DNA from: an uncultured Dialister sp.
GTDB lineage: Bacteria > Bacillota > Negativicutes > Veillonellales > Dialisteraceae
Reading direction: 5' to 3'
DNA length: 64,000 bases
Assembly (NCBI GenBank): GCA_934178345.1
Contig: CAKPQG010000003.1
Span: forward strand, 79,103 to 143,102
Shown: positions 43,202-51,067 of the stretch, one piece after another
Layout: each line of letters opens with the position of its first letter
Numbering within the stretch: the first letter of the stretch is position 1
Made by a program: the position numbers and the translations under genes
The notes under the pieces: model-generated
What the model was told of the DNA's origin: nothing
Seen by the model: only the letters and a program-made list of their open reading frames with translations
Database searches by the model: none

Positions 43202-43238
43202 AAAAAAGACGTAGAATGCATGATTCTACGTCTTTTTT
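43202..43238 (+). terminator. metY terminator
   Basis: AAAAAAGACGTAGAAT-(GCATG)-ATTCTACGTCTTTTTT; the symmetrical A and T tracts make it potentially bidirectional. Confidence 0.92.
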
Positions 43239-43520
43239 GCATGGGAAGATTTCATAAAAAAGACGGCGCTTTTGATTTTCGCGCCGCATAATAAGTTTGA
43301 AAGCAGGGATGAGTGGCTAGTGACTGGTGACTGGTGACTAAATACCATCTGCGGGCATCGCCCTATTTATACTTCGCGGCGCCTCCATATTTTTATGCGC
43401 CGCACCACCACTCCTCACTCCTCATTCCTCACTCCTAACTAGAGAGTAGAACTTTCACCCGCAATCAAAGGGCGATACGCCCCACGGGATAACCCCGAAC
43501 CCTGAACCCTGAACCCTGAA
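43239..43520. repeat. Repeat mosaic between metY and thioesterase
   Basis: GCGCCG palindrome (about 43264-43287), AGTTTGAAAGCAGGGATGAGTGGC, GTGACTGG heptamers, GGGCATCGCCC, GCGGCGCCTCC...ATGCGCCGC (about 43376-43403), CTCACTC/TCATTCC heptads, the ATCAAAGGGCGATACGCCCC module and CCCTGAA units (about 43499-43522). Confidence 0.85.
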
Positions 43521-43524
43521 CCCC

Positions 43525-43992
43525 TTAATCCTTCCATTCCCTCGGGATTTCCGGGAAATGGTCCACGACCATCATCGTCGCGAGGATATTTGCCATCAGG
43601 TGGTCCTCTTCGTCGAACATATCCGCCTCGATGACGATCGTGGTGCGGCCATTGTGCGTGATGCGGCTCGTGACGCGGATCGTCTCACCCGGCTTGGCGG
43701 TGCGGATGAAATTCATCGTCATTGCGACGGTCACGACAGAGGCACCGACGGTGGCTGAGGTGACGCCTGTGACCGAGTCGGCGAGCGCTACCAGTACGCC
43801 CCCGTGCAGGCGTCCTCTGTGGTTATTGTGCTTCATGGGGTCAGTCTTCAGACTGACCGTCGCACTGCCGCACTGGATGTCCGTGATCTCTATGTGGAAA
43901 TAGTCACTCATGAAATGATTTTTAGAATAAATGTCTAAAATGTGTGCGCGGATTTCCTCCGCGGTCTGTAATACTTGCACGTCTTCGCTCAT
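43525..43992 (-). CDS. PaaI-family hotdog thioesterase
   Basis: The 155-residue protein is a single hotdog domain. It has HRGRLHGGVLVALADSVTGVTSATVG, matching the PaaI/HGG motif with the conserved HGG and acidic residue, then VTVAMTMNFIRTAKPGETIRVTSRITHNGRTTIVIEADMFDEE. Such enzymes hydrolyse acyl-CoA or aryl-CoA thioesters in the cytoplasm. It is transcribed opposite to its neighbours and has AAAGAGGGAAAACC before the start on the - strand. No partner gene is adjacent, so the substrate is unknown. Confidence 0.85.
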   Translation of the reverse strand: MSEDVQVLQTAEEIRAHILDIYSKNHFMSDYFHIEITDIQCGSATVSLKTDPMKHNNHRGRLHGGVLVALADSVTGVTSATVGASVVTVAMTMNFIRTAKPGETIRVTSRITHNGRTTIVIEADMFDEEDHLMANILATMMVVDHFPEIPREWKD

Positions 43993-44650
43993 GGTTTTCC
44001 CTCTTTCGTTTTTCTCCTATCATACAGGGAACGGGGGAGGAAAGCAAATAACTTTTGGGCGCAGGGCTCAGGGGGGATCAGCCCGCATCCCGGCGGGCTC
44101 ATTATCCTGCGCGGAGCGAAAGGTGGTATATCGGGACATGTTTACCTGAATCATGAGTACAAAGGCTAAGGATCTCGATCCGTGTTTCCCTATCCTCAGC
44201 TTTTCAAAATTTTAAACAAATTGGGAATCGGCTGGCACGGCCTGTCTCCATGGTGTACAATGGAAAGACCAATGACAGGCGGAGTGTCAGTGCGACCTTT
44301 GCTGAATTTTGAAGTTTGAAAGCAGGGATGAGTAGCCTCGAATGACTAGTGACTAGGGATTAGTAGCTAGGGATTAGGTTTGCGATACGAGAAAACCGCT
44401 AGTTTCAAACCTCCGCGGCGCTTAGATCCTTCGACTCAGTTCTCCTGTTTCAGATAAGCCATTTGCTAACATACGACGTTTTTCTCCGCTCAGGATGACG
44501 AAATGCGCTGTACCACCATTTCTCATTTGAGCAAAGATTTCATCTGCAATCCATGGGCGCCCCGTCCCACGGGCTAACCCTGAACCTCGAACCCCGACTC
44601 TGGCGGGGTATCAGACAACCGCTATTTCTGATTTCACATTTCTTATCAAG
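43993..44650. repeat. Intergenic region with repeat mosaic
   Basis: About 43993-44300 is mostly unique, with palindromes AGCCCGCATCCCGGCGGGCT (44080-44099) and a MITE-like fragment GTGTTTCCCTA (44182-44192). From about 44310: AAGTTTGAAAGCAGGGATGAG, GTGACTA/GGGATTA heptamers, ACCGCTAGTTTCAAACC, a TCCTTCGACTCAG...CTCAGGATGACG REP pair (about 44427-44503) and the GGGCGCCCCGTCCC module. No gene is visible. Confidence 0.75.
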
Positions 44651-44661
44651 AAGGAGTCTCT

Positions 44662-45597
44662 ATGCCCCGTATCGCTGTTCTCATTCCCTGCTGGAATGAA
44701 GCCCTGACCATCGAGAAGGTGGTGACGGATTTCCGCGCCGTACTCCCCGAGGCAGACATCTATGTCTATGACAACAACTCCACCGATGGCACGGCGGAAA
44801 TCGCAAAGCGTGCGGGGGCTATTGTTGTCCATGAGTACCGGCAGGGGAAGGGGAATGTGATCCGCTCCATGTTCCGCGACATTGAGGCAGACTGCTACGT
44901 GATGACGGACGGGGATGACACCTACCCGGCCGAAGCGTCGCGGGAGATGGCAGAGCTCGTGCTCTCGGGGAGAGCCGACATGGTGATCGGTGACCGGCTC
45001 TCGTCGACGTACTTCGAAGAAAACAAGCGGCCTTTTCATAATTCCGGCAATGTGCTCGTCCGCCGTTTCATCAATCTCTTCTGGGGGAGGGGCCGAGAGG
45101 AAATCCGTGATGTCATGACCGGCTATCGGGCTTTTTCGCCCCTGTTTGTGAAAACGTTTCCTATCCTGTCAGAAGGGTTTGAGATCGAGACGGAAATGAC
45201 GATTCACGCGCTGGACAAAAATCTGCTTCTCATGCAGGTGCCGGTGTCCTATCGCGACCGTCCGGCGGGAAGTGTCAGCAAGCTCCATACCTTCCGAGAT
45301 GGGGCGCGGGTGCTGAAAACGATTTTCATGCTCTACAAGGATTATCGCCCATTGCGGTTCTTCTTGGCGGCGGCGCTCGTCCTCACACTCATTTCTCTCT
45401 CGCTCTTTCTTCCTGTTTTTCATGAGTATCTCGCAACGGGCCTTGTCCCCAAGATGCCGACGCTCGTGACCTCCGGTTTCTTCATGGTGGCCGCCGTGAT
45501 TTCCACAGGCATCGGTCTCGTGCTGGATACCGAAGTCAAAAACGCGAGAAAAAATCTGGAAATCCAGATGAATATGATTCGGATGTTAATGAAATAG
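44662..45597 (+). CDS. Family 2 glycosyltransferase (DPM1/polyprenyl-phosphate type)
   Basis: The 311-residue protein has an N-terminal GT2 domain: VLIPCWNEALTIEKVV, YVYDNNSTDGTAEIA, TDGDDTYPAEA (metal-binding acidic cluster) and VMTGYRAFSP, then two membrane helices near the C-terminus (about 230-250 and 265-285). This form usually moves a sugar onto undecaprenyl phosphate at the inner membrane. The GtrA-family protein that follows is commonly the flippase partner, so the pair may modify a surface glycan. A mini-MITE lies between them. Confidence 0.85.
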   Translation: MPRIAVLIPCWNEALTIEKVVTDFRAVLPEADIYVYDNNSTDGTAEIAKRAGAIVVHEYRQGKGNVIRSMFRDIEADCYVMTDGDDTYPAEASREMAELVLSGRADMVIGDRLSSTYFEENKRPFHNSGNVLVRRFINLFWGRGREEIRDVMTGYRAFSPLFVKTFPILSEGFEIETEMTIHALDKNLLLMQVPVSYRDRPAGSVSKLHTFRDGARVLKTIFMLYKDYRPLRFFLAAALVLTLISLSLFLPVFHEYLATGLVPKMPTLVTSGFFMVAAVISTGIGLVLDTEVKNARKNLEIQMNMIRMLMK

Positions 45598-45643
45598 AAA
45601 TATGATGGTTGTCGGGTTCAGGTTAAGGGGTTCAGGTTGCAGC

Positions 45644-45686
45644 TAGGGAAACACTGATTCTGCGATTGAATCAGTGTTTTCCCTAG
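45644..45686. mobile_element. Mini-MITE (43 bp)
   Basis: TAGGGAAACACTGATTC directly meets GATTGAATCAGTGTTTTCCCTA, a near-perfect hairpin. The flanks TGCAGC and GCTGCC extend the palindrome. Confidence 0.8.
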
Positions 45687-45710
45687 CTGCCATTCCCAAA
45701 GGAACATATT

Positions 45711-46136
45711 ATGCCTACATTTTTAGAGTCGCTTATTTTGAAGATTTTCCCTTCCATGGATCGTTTCTGGGAAGTGTTTCGTTTCCTCGCTGTCGGGGGC
45801 GGGTGCTTCCTTTTAGAGTATGTCCTGCTTTTCACATTGACGGAGTACGGCGGTTTTCCGCCGTTGGTCTCTGCGCCGATCGCTTTTACGATTTCCCTCC
45901 TTGCGAATTACATTCTCTGCGTCTATGTGGTCTTTCATGCAGAGAATCAGAGTACGAAGCAGATGGTGCTCTTTATCGTGACGTCTCTCATGGGGCTGGG
46001 GCTGAATCAGGTTGTCATGTGGTGCTGCATCGACCTTCTTGGGATATGGTATATGTTTTCAAAGGTCGTAGCTTCCGCGATCGTGATGGTCTGGAATTAT
46101 TTCACCAAGCGCTTCATCCTGCATGGACATGCGTAA
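45711..46136 (+). CDS. GtrA-family membrane protein
   Basis: The 141-residue protein has four membrane helices and the family pattern FRFLAVGGGCFLLEYVLLFTLTE, FTISLLANYILCVYVVF and a final VWNYFTKRFILHG. GtrA proteins are thought to flip undecaprenyl-phosphate-linked sugars for O-antigen or wall modification. It directly follows the GT2 gene, apart from the mini-MITE (114 bp gap), so the two likely work together. The ATG follows AAAGGAAC. Confidence 0.85.
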   Translation: MPTFLESLILKIFPSMDRFWEVFRFLAVGGGCFLLEYVLLFTLTEYGGFPPLVSAPIAFTISLLANYILCVYVVFHAENQSTKQMVLFIVTSLMGLGLNQVVMWCCIDLLGIWYMFSKVVASAIVMVWNYFTKRFILHGHA

Positions 46137-46167
46137 GGAAACCCGTGTGCGGCATGGTTCTACTGTT

Positions 46168-46210
46168 AACCGTTTGTCAACTGTTAAATAGGCTGGGTTG
46201 ACAAACGGTT
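46168..46210 (+). promoter_or_regulatory. BirA-type biotin operator upstream of bioY
   Basis: A perfect 14-bp inverted repeat AACCGTTTGTCAAC (46168-46181) and GTTGACAAACGGTT (46197-46210), with a 15-bp spacer, contains TTGTCAAC-N15-GTTGACAA, which fits the Firmicute BirA half sites. Its right arm includes the -35 box, so a bound biotin repressor would block the promoter. Confidence 0.82.
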
Positions 46211-46226
46211 TTTCGCACTTTATAAT
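46198..46226 (+). promoter_or_regulatory. bioY promoter
   Basis: TTGACA (46198-46203), a 17-bp spacer and TATAAT (46221-46226); perfect hexamers, overlapped by the inverted repeat. Confidence 0.88.
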
Positions 46227-46339
46227 AAGCACATCAAATATAGTTGGCAGGGATTGGGAGTGACTAGTGGCTGGTAGGAAAACTTTGCACCTTACACCTT
46301 CGGCTTCTTGTCTTTGCCAACTTCTAGGAGGTCATATCC

Positions 46340-46876
46340 ATGAATACCAATCATTCGATCCGTATGCAGGTCCTGTGTGCGCTCTTCGCTGCGGTGTGCG
46401 CAGTGTGCTCGCAGCTGACCATTCCGATCCAGCCCGTGCCGATCACGCTCGGGACGTTCGGCGTGCTGATGGCTGGGGGCTTTCTCGGGAAACGCTATGG
46501 GCTTCTCGCTCTTCTGATCTACCTCATTCTGGGGGCAGCCGGTGTGCCGGTCTTTTCGATGATGCGTGCGGGAATCTCTGTCCTTGCAGGGCCTTCGGGC
46601 GGATTCATCCTTGGCTTTGCGCCGATGGCTTTCGTGGTGGGGCTGGTATCTGAAAAGCTCGGGCATTCCTTCAAGTCGATGCTCGTTGCGACATTGGCAG
46701 GTACGGCAGTCTGCTATGTGATGGGGATCGGCTGGTTCATGTTCCTCACCGGTACAGGCCTGTGGCCGGCGATGGTGATGTGCATGTTCCCCTTCCTGCC
46801 CGGTGATCTGGCCAAGATCATCCTCGCTTCTTTCCTAGTGGCGAAGTATCGCAAGTCACTGGTGGAAAGTCGATAG
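46340..46876 (+). CDS. bioY: Biotin transporter BioY
   Basis: The 178-residue membrane protein has about six helices and the BioY pattern LFAAVCAVCSQLTIPIQPVPITLGTFGVLMAGGFLG with the substrate-binding VPITLG, then GAAGVPVFS, GPSGGFILGF and a C-terminal FPFLPGDLAKIILASFL. BioY is the S component of an ECF biotin transporter and can work alone or with EcfAAT. The strong promoter with overlapping BirA-type operator upstream indicates repression by biotin. The adjoining MaoC-like hydratase, thiolase and AMP ligase resemble the yhfS/yhfT/yhfU group of Bacillus subtilis. Confidence 0.93.
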   Translation: MNTNHSIRMQVLCALFAAVCAVCSQLTIPIQPVPITLGTFGVLMAGGFLGKRYGLLALLIYLILGAAGVPVFSMMRAGISVLAGPSGGFILGFAPMAFVVGLVSEKLGHSFKSMLVATLAGTAVCYVMGIGWFMFLTGTGLWPAMVMCMFPFLPGDLAKIILASFLVAKYRKSLVESR

Positions 46877-46935
46877 CGGACTAGGGACTAGTGGCTGGTG
46901 ACTAGTGACTAGTCACCTCTGACCAAAATCATTTC

Positions 46936-46970
46936 AAAGCTGTGACAGTCCATGCTGTCACAGCTTTTTT
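46936..46970 (+). terminator. Hairpin terminator directly before MaoC-like gene
   Basis: AAAGCTGTGACAG-TCCATG-CTGTCACAGCTTTTTT ends ten bases before the ATG at 46981, with GGAGG (46972-46976) just after it. It could stop the bioY transcript or limit read-through into the next gene. A heptamer block (about 46879-46918) lies before it. Confidence 0.85.
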
Positions 46971-46980
46971 CGGAGGCTCT

Positions 46981-47487
46981 ATGGAAGAACAAATGCGAAT
47001 GCTCTGCGGCGTATGGAAAGACGCATGGCAGGGGATGGTGATGGCGGAGATTTCTTGGGAGGAAGGCAAGCCGAAGGCTTCCTGCGGGGTACATGTCAAA
47101 GAGGGACGGCTCATCCGTCTTTCTGCAGGTACGGAAGGCGGGACGCTTTCTATGGTACTCCTTCCTTTCCGGGCGGGGAAATGTCCGCGGAAGGAACGGG
47201 AGGGAGAGCCGTGGCGGCTGTTTACCGCTGAGGAGGTACATCACTTCAGCGATGCCTTGGGGGATCATAATGCGATCCATCAGGGATTGCAGCCGATCGT
47301 GAGCGGTTTTCAGCTGCTCGTATCGCTCGTTGCCATGTATCCGGGGAAAGCGATCCGGCTTCGTTTCCATCATCCTGTCAGGGCGGGGGAGATGGTATAT
47401 CTGAAGAAAGAGGGGGATCAGCTCCTCGGGTATACGGATACATTGTGCTTTGCCGGGGAATGGCAGCGGAAAGGAAACAAGGAATGA
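46981..47487 (+). CDS. MaoC-like (hydratase 2) hotdog protein
   Basis: The 168-residue protein has one hotdog domain in its C-terminal half: FTAEEVHHFSDALGDHNAIHQG with the GDxNxxH hydratase 2 motif, followed by IVSGFQLLVSLVAM and RLRFHHPVRAGEMV. MaoC-like enzymes hydrate or dehydrate enoyl thioesters. The N-terminal half is not recognised. The start at 46981 follows GGAGG and a terminator hairpin. It overlaps the thiolase gene by 4 bp (ATGA), so the two are coupled and may act on the same acyl chain, possibly in a biotin-precursor or short-chain acyl pathway (inference). Confidence 0.75.
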   Translation: MEEQMRMLCGVWKDAWQGMVMAEISWEEGKPKASCGVHVKEGRLIRLSAGTEGGTLSMVLLPFRAGKCPRKEREGEPWRLFTAEEVHHFSDALGDHNAIHQGLQPIVSGFQLLVSLVAMYPGKAIRLRFHHPVRAGEMVYLKKEGDQLLGYTDTLCFAGEWQRKGNKE

Positions 47488-48644
47488 GAGATCGGGTGTA
47501 TCTTCTGGGCGGGCTACGCAGCCATATCGGTATACGATATGGCATCTTTAAGACGGTGCGGCCTGAGGTGCTGGGCGGAGAAATTCTTCACAGGGTGTGG
47601 TCAAAGTACGGGAAGGCAACGCTTCCGGATCTGGTGCTTTGCGGAAATGCGGTGGGGCTGGGAGGAAATATCGGCCGCCTCACGGTTCTCGAGGCGGGTC
47701 TTCCGGAAGAAGTTCCGGCTATGACGGTGGATCTCCAGTGTGCTTCCGCTTTGGCAGCGATCGATCTCTCTGCAGCAAAGATCGCCGCCGGGATGGCGGA
47801 CTTCATCCTTGCAGGCGGCACCGAGAGTGCTTCGCTCGCACCGCGCCGTATCTATCAGGACTGGGATGAAAGAAGCCGAATGAGAAATCCTGAATTCACA
47901 GCGGCACAGTTCCGTCCGGGGGAATGGAGTGACGATGCGATGCTTCTGGGGGCGGAGCGCGCGGCGAAGAAGGCAGGGATTTCCAAAGAAGAAGCAGACG
48001 AGGCAGCCCTTCTTAGCCACAAGCGGGCGAGCCGCGTAGAGAAGGAAGGCTGCCTCGCACCGTATATCGTGCCTCTCTTTGGCAGTACAAGGGATGAGGC
48101 CATCCGTGCGCGGATGAGCGAACGACTGCTGGCAAGAGCGCCGCATGTGACGAATGTGCCGGATGGGATACTCACGGCGGCGAATGCCTGCACGATGAAT
48201 GATGGGGCGGCTTTTGTGGCACTCGCTTCCGAAGACTGGGTGAAGGCGCACGGCGCGCGTCCGATGGCGGAGATCAAAGCGGTGCGCGCATCCGGCGGCG
48301 ATGCGGCTTGCCCGCCTCTCATGGCAGACAAGGCGGTCTCTCAGCTTTTATCGCGGGAAGGGCTTTCGTATGAAGATGTCGATGCTTTCGAGTACAATGA
48401 AGCCTTCGCGGTCATCAGTGCTGATTTCATCAAGCGTCATCCCTCTGTGAAGGGTCGGCTGAACCGCTGGGGCGGTGCGCTGGCTTATGGACACCCCTAT
48501 GGGGCGTCCGGGGCAGAAATCATGATCCATCTAATGGCGATCCTCAAGCAGGAAAACGGGCGGTATGGGGTCTGCGCGATACCGGCTGCGGGCGGCGTCG
48601 CAGAAGCGATACTGATAGAAAACAAGATAGGAAGAGATGCATAA
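47484..48644 (+). CDS. Thiolase (acetyl-CoA acyltransferase family, YhfS-like)
   Basis: The 386-residue protein has the thiolase N-terminal nucleophile region TVDLQCASALAAID (Cys about 90), AGGTESAS, DAFEYNEAFAVIS (NEAF) and RWGGALAYGHPYGASGA with the HPxGASG motif. The final GVCAIPAAGGVAEA replaces the usual CxGGGxG cysteine motif with C-x-x-P-A-A-G-G, so the second catalytic Cys is changed or shifted. It shortens or extends acyl-CoA by two carbons. It is translationally coupled to the MaoC-like gene. Confidence 0.85.
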   Translation: MRDRVYLLGGLRSHIGIRYGIFKTVRPEVLGGEILHRVWSKYGKATLPDLVLCGNAVGLGGNIGRLTVLEAGLPEEVPAMTVDLQCASALAAIDLSAAKIAAGMADFILAGGTESASLAPRRIYQDWDERSRMRNPEFTAAQFRPGEWSDDAMLLGAERAAKKAGISKEEADEAALLSHKRASRVEKEGCLAPYIVPLFGSTRDEAIRARMSERLLARAPHVTNVPDGILTAANACTMNDGAAFVALASEDWVKAHGARPMAEIKAVRASGGDAACPPLMADKAVSQLLSREGLSYEDVDAFEYNEAFAVISADFIKRHPSVKGRLNRWGGALAYGHPYGASGAEIMIHLMAILKQENGRYGVCAIPAAGGVAEAILIENKIGRDA

Positions 48645-48920
48645 TGGTTTCAGGGGTTGTGCCGTCCTTTGACTACGTTTGAAAGCCTCGATTGAATGAG
48701 AAATGAGAAATGAGAAATGAGAAATGGTGGTGCGGCGCATAAGAATATAGAAGCGCCGCGAAGTATAAATAATGGCGATGCCCGAAGGTGGTATTTAGTG
48801 ACTAGTCACTAGTCACTAGTCACCAGTTACTTGCGGCTCCTAATCCCTAGCTACTCATCCCTCATACTTGCTTTCAAATTTCAGAAATCCCAATGTATCA
48901 GATTTCATGTCATGAACAGG
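48645..48920. repeat. Inverted repeat mosaic
   Basis: Reverse-orientation modules: GTTTGAAAGCCTCGATTGAATGAG, GAAATGA heptads, GTGGTGCGGCGCAT...GCGCCGC (about 48729-48760), GGCGATGCCC, AGTCACTAGTCAC and TAATCCC heptamers (about 48798-48865). Confidence 0.85.
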
Positions 48921-48931
48921 AAGAAAAGGCT

Positions 48932-50284
48932 ATGCATTTATATGATGATGTAAGACACTGGGCTGAGAAGTCCCCCGAGCAGATTTTTCTCTTGTGGAGG
49001 GGGAAGGCACTGTCGTATAGCGAGGCGTACTCGCGCGGCTGTGCTATCGCGGCGTCTCTATCTCCATGGCGGGGGCAGGTGCTGGGACTGCGCTTTTCCG
49101 ATCCTCCCTCGCAGGTGCTCTATTTCCTTGGCGCGATGATGGCAGGGGCCGTGCCGGTGCTGCTCCACGAATACCTGAAGGAAGAGGACATCGCCGCTCT
49201 TCTGAAAGAGCGCCCGATCGGAGGACTCCTTTCCGATACCTGCTTTGAAGGGCTAAAGATGCAGCCGGCGGGAGAATTCTGGCAGCTTGAAGGCAATAAG
49301 GCGGGAGCCTGCGCCGACTTTGGCGTACTGACCTCGGGGACGAGCGGCCTTGCCAAGGTACTCTTTCGGAAAGAGGCGAGCTGGCGGGATTTCTTCCCTG
49401 TGCAGAATGATATTTTTCATATCAATAGGCAGGCGGTACTCTATCTGTCCGGCTCGATGGCTTTCACAGGGAATCTGAATATGCTGATGGCCTTCCTGTA
49501 TGCAGGAGGGACGATCGCAGGGACGGAGGCTGTACAGCCAAAGACATGGATGAAAGACATCGGGCGGGCGCAGGCGACGCATGTCTATATGATCCCCTCG
49601 AAGCTCTCCGCCCTTTGCCGCGTCAGAGGGGAAGCCATGTCTGTCACGCATATTCTGACAGGCTCGCAGCTCATGACGAAGCGGCTCCTGGATGCGCTTA
49701 CCCGGCATTTCCCGATGAGCCGTACCATCCTCTACTATGGCGCGTCCGAGCTAAGCTATGTGAGCTATATCGAAGGGAAGGATATCCTGCTCCATCCGAA
49801 TGCGGTGGGGCGGCCGTTCCCGGGAATTTCGATTTCTATCAGGGATGAAGAAATCTACGTGGATACGCCGTATGCCGTCGAAGGGACTAGCCATCCTCTC
49901 ACCTGTCACGACATGGGCTGGCTCGATGAGGAGGGGATGCTCTACTTCCTCGGGCGCAGAGAGGATCAGTATCACATCAAGGGAAATCATGTGAGCCGCC
50001 AGAAGGTACTCGCCCATCTTCTGATGCTGCCCGGCGTCGAGGAGGCGGAAGTCATCGGGGAGAAGCAGGCGAATGGGGATGACCGGCTGATCGCCTTTCT
50101 CTCCGGTGATATGCCCGCATCGGAGGCTGCACTTCTGCGCCTTCTTGCGGAAAAGCTCCGCCCATGGGAGATCCCGCATCACATCCTTTGCGTGGCATCG
50201 ATCCCGAAAACATCCACAGGAAAGACGGATCGGAAACGGCTTCTTGCAATGGCGAAAGCAGTTTCTTTGGGAGGAGGAAAGTAA
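48932..50284 (+). CDS. AMP-forming acyl ligase (YhfT-like)
   Basis: The 450-residue protein is a small ANL-superfamily ligase: LTSGTSGLAKVLFRK (P-loop-like AMP motif), YYGASELSYVSYI, HDMGWLDEEGMLYFLGRREDQYHIKG and the terminal Lys in IPKTSTGKTDRKRL. It activates a carboxylic acid as acyl-AMP and joins it to CoA or another thiol. The start at 48932 follows AGGAAGAAAAGGCT; an ATG at 48893 is less likely. It is separated from the thiolase by a repeat mosaic, but gene content recalls the BirA-controlled yhfUTS group, so a pimelate- or fatty-acid-related biotin role is possible but unproven. Confidence 0.82.
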   Translation: MHLYDDVRHWAEKSPEQIFLLWRGKALSYSEAYSRGCAIAASLSPWRGQVLGLRFSDPPSQVLYFLGAMMAGAVPVLLHEYLKEEDIAALLKERPIGGLLSDTCFEGLKMQPAGEFWQLEGNKAGACADFGVLTSGTSGLAKVLFRKEASWRDFFPVQNDIFHINRQAVLYLSGSMAFTGNLNMLMAFLYAGGTIAGTEAVQPKTWMKDIGRAQATHVYMIPSKLSALCRVRGEAMSVTHILTGSQLMTKRLLDALTRHFPMSRTILYYGASELSYVSYIEGKDILLHPNAVGRPFPGISISIRDEEIYVDTPYAVEGTSHPLTCHDMGWLDEEGMLYFLGRREDQYHIKGNHVSRQKVLAHLLMLPGVEEAEVIGEKQANGDDRLIAFLSGDMPASEAALLRLLAEKLRPWEIPHHILCVASIPKTSTGKTDRKRLLAMAKAVSLGGGK

Positions 50285-50317
50285 TAGCAGAACATGTCTC
50301 TGCTATTACTTTTTTTC
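50281..50317 (+). terminator. Terminator overlapping the AMP ligase stop codon
   Basis: GTAATAGCAGA-ACATGTC-TCTGCTATTAC with T7; the stop codon TAA is in the left arm. Confidence 0.88.
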
Positions 50318-50464
50318 ATGAGAAAGTCATTATTGATACCGTTTGCATATACCGACGTTCTTTCATTGACGAAACAGCAGGGAGGATAGAGAATAGAAAG
50401 AAGAACTGTCTCGCTGACCGGAGCCGGTCCGGCGGAAAGTGCCATGTGGCAAAGGAGACATACT

Positions 50465-50818
50465 ATGCAGATGACCCGCTTTGGCCGCGCAGGAGAAACG
50501 GCGGCAGAGAAATATCTGGAAGAGAAGGGCTACCACTTTCTCGCGCGCAATTTCAAGCGTACACATGGGGAAATCGACCTCATCATGGAAGATGGGGAGA
50601 CGCTGGTCTTCATCGAGGTCAAGAGCCGCACAAACCGCCGCTATGGAGAACCGAAGGAAGCGGTGACGCCCTTCAAGCAGCAGCACGTCCGTTATACAGC
50701 GAAAGCCTTCCTCTATAGCCGCCACATCGAAGGCCGGCGCATCCGTTTCGACGTCGTCGAAGTCATGCAGATGGCGGATGGGACCATGAAATTTCATCAT
50801 ATCAGGAATGCATTTTAA
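50465..50818 (+). CDS. yraN: YraN-family (UPF0102) endonuclease-fold protein
   Basis: The 117-residue protein starts at 50465 behind AAAGGAG. It has the conserved FGRAGETAAEKYLEEKGYHFLARNFKRTHGEIDLIMEDGETLVFIEVKSR, with the restriction-endonuclease-like E-D-ExK residues (GEIDLI and EVK). The role is uncertain; it may act in DNA processing or repair. It starts the conserved order yraN-yifB-dprA-topA-trmFO. Confidence 0.9.
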   Translation: MQMTRFGRAGETAAEKYLEEKGYHFLARNFKRTHGEIDLIMEDGETLVFIEVKSRTNRRYGEPKEAVTPFKQQHVRYTAKAFLYSRHIEGRRIRFDVVEVMQMADGTMKFHHIRNAF

Positions 50819-51050
50819 TAGCGGGGTGAGTGACTGGTGACTGGTGACTAGGGATTAGTAGCTAGGGATTAGGTTTGCGATACGAGAAAACCGCTAGTTT
50901 CAAACCTCCGCGGCGCTTCTATATTTTTATGCGCCGCACCATCCCCGTTGAACCCTCTGAACCTGTTGAACCCGCCGAACCTCTTTCGCACGTAATCAAA
51001 GGGCGCCCCGCGCCCCGGGACTAACCCTGAACCCTACATCATTTCCCTTT
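50819..51050. repeat. Intergenic repeat mosaic
   Basis: GTGACTGG/GGGATTA heptamers, ACCGCTAGTTTCAAACC, GCGGCGC...GCGCCGC (about 50910-50937), 9-bp GAACC units and the ATCAAAGGGCGCCCCGCGCCCC module. Confidence 0.85.
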
Positions 51051-51067
51051 TCAAAGGAGGATACCCT

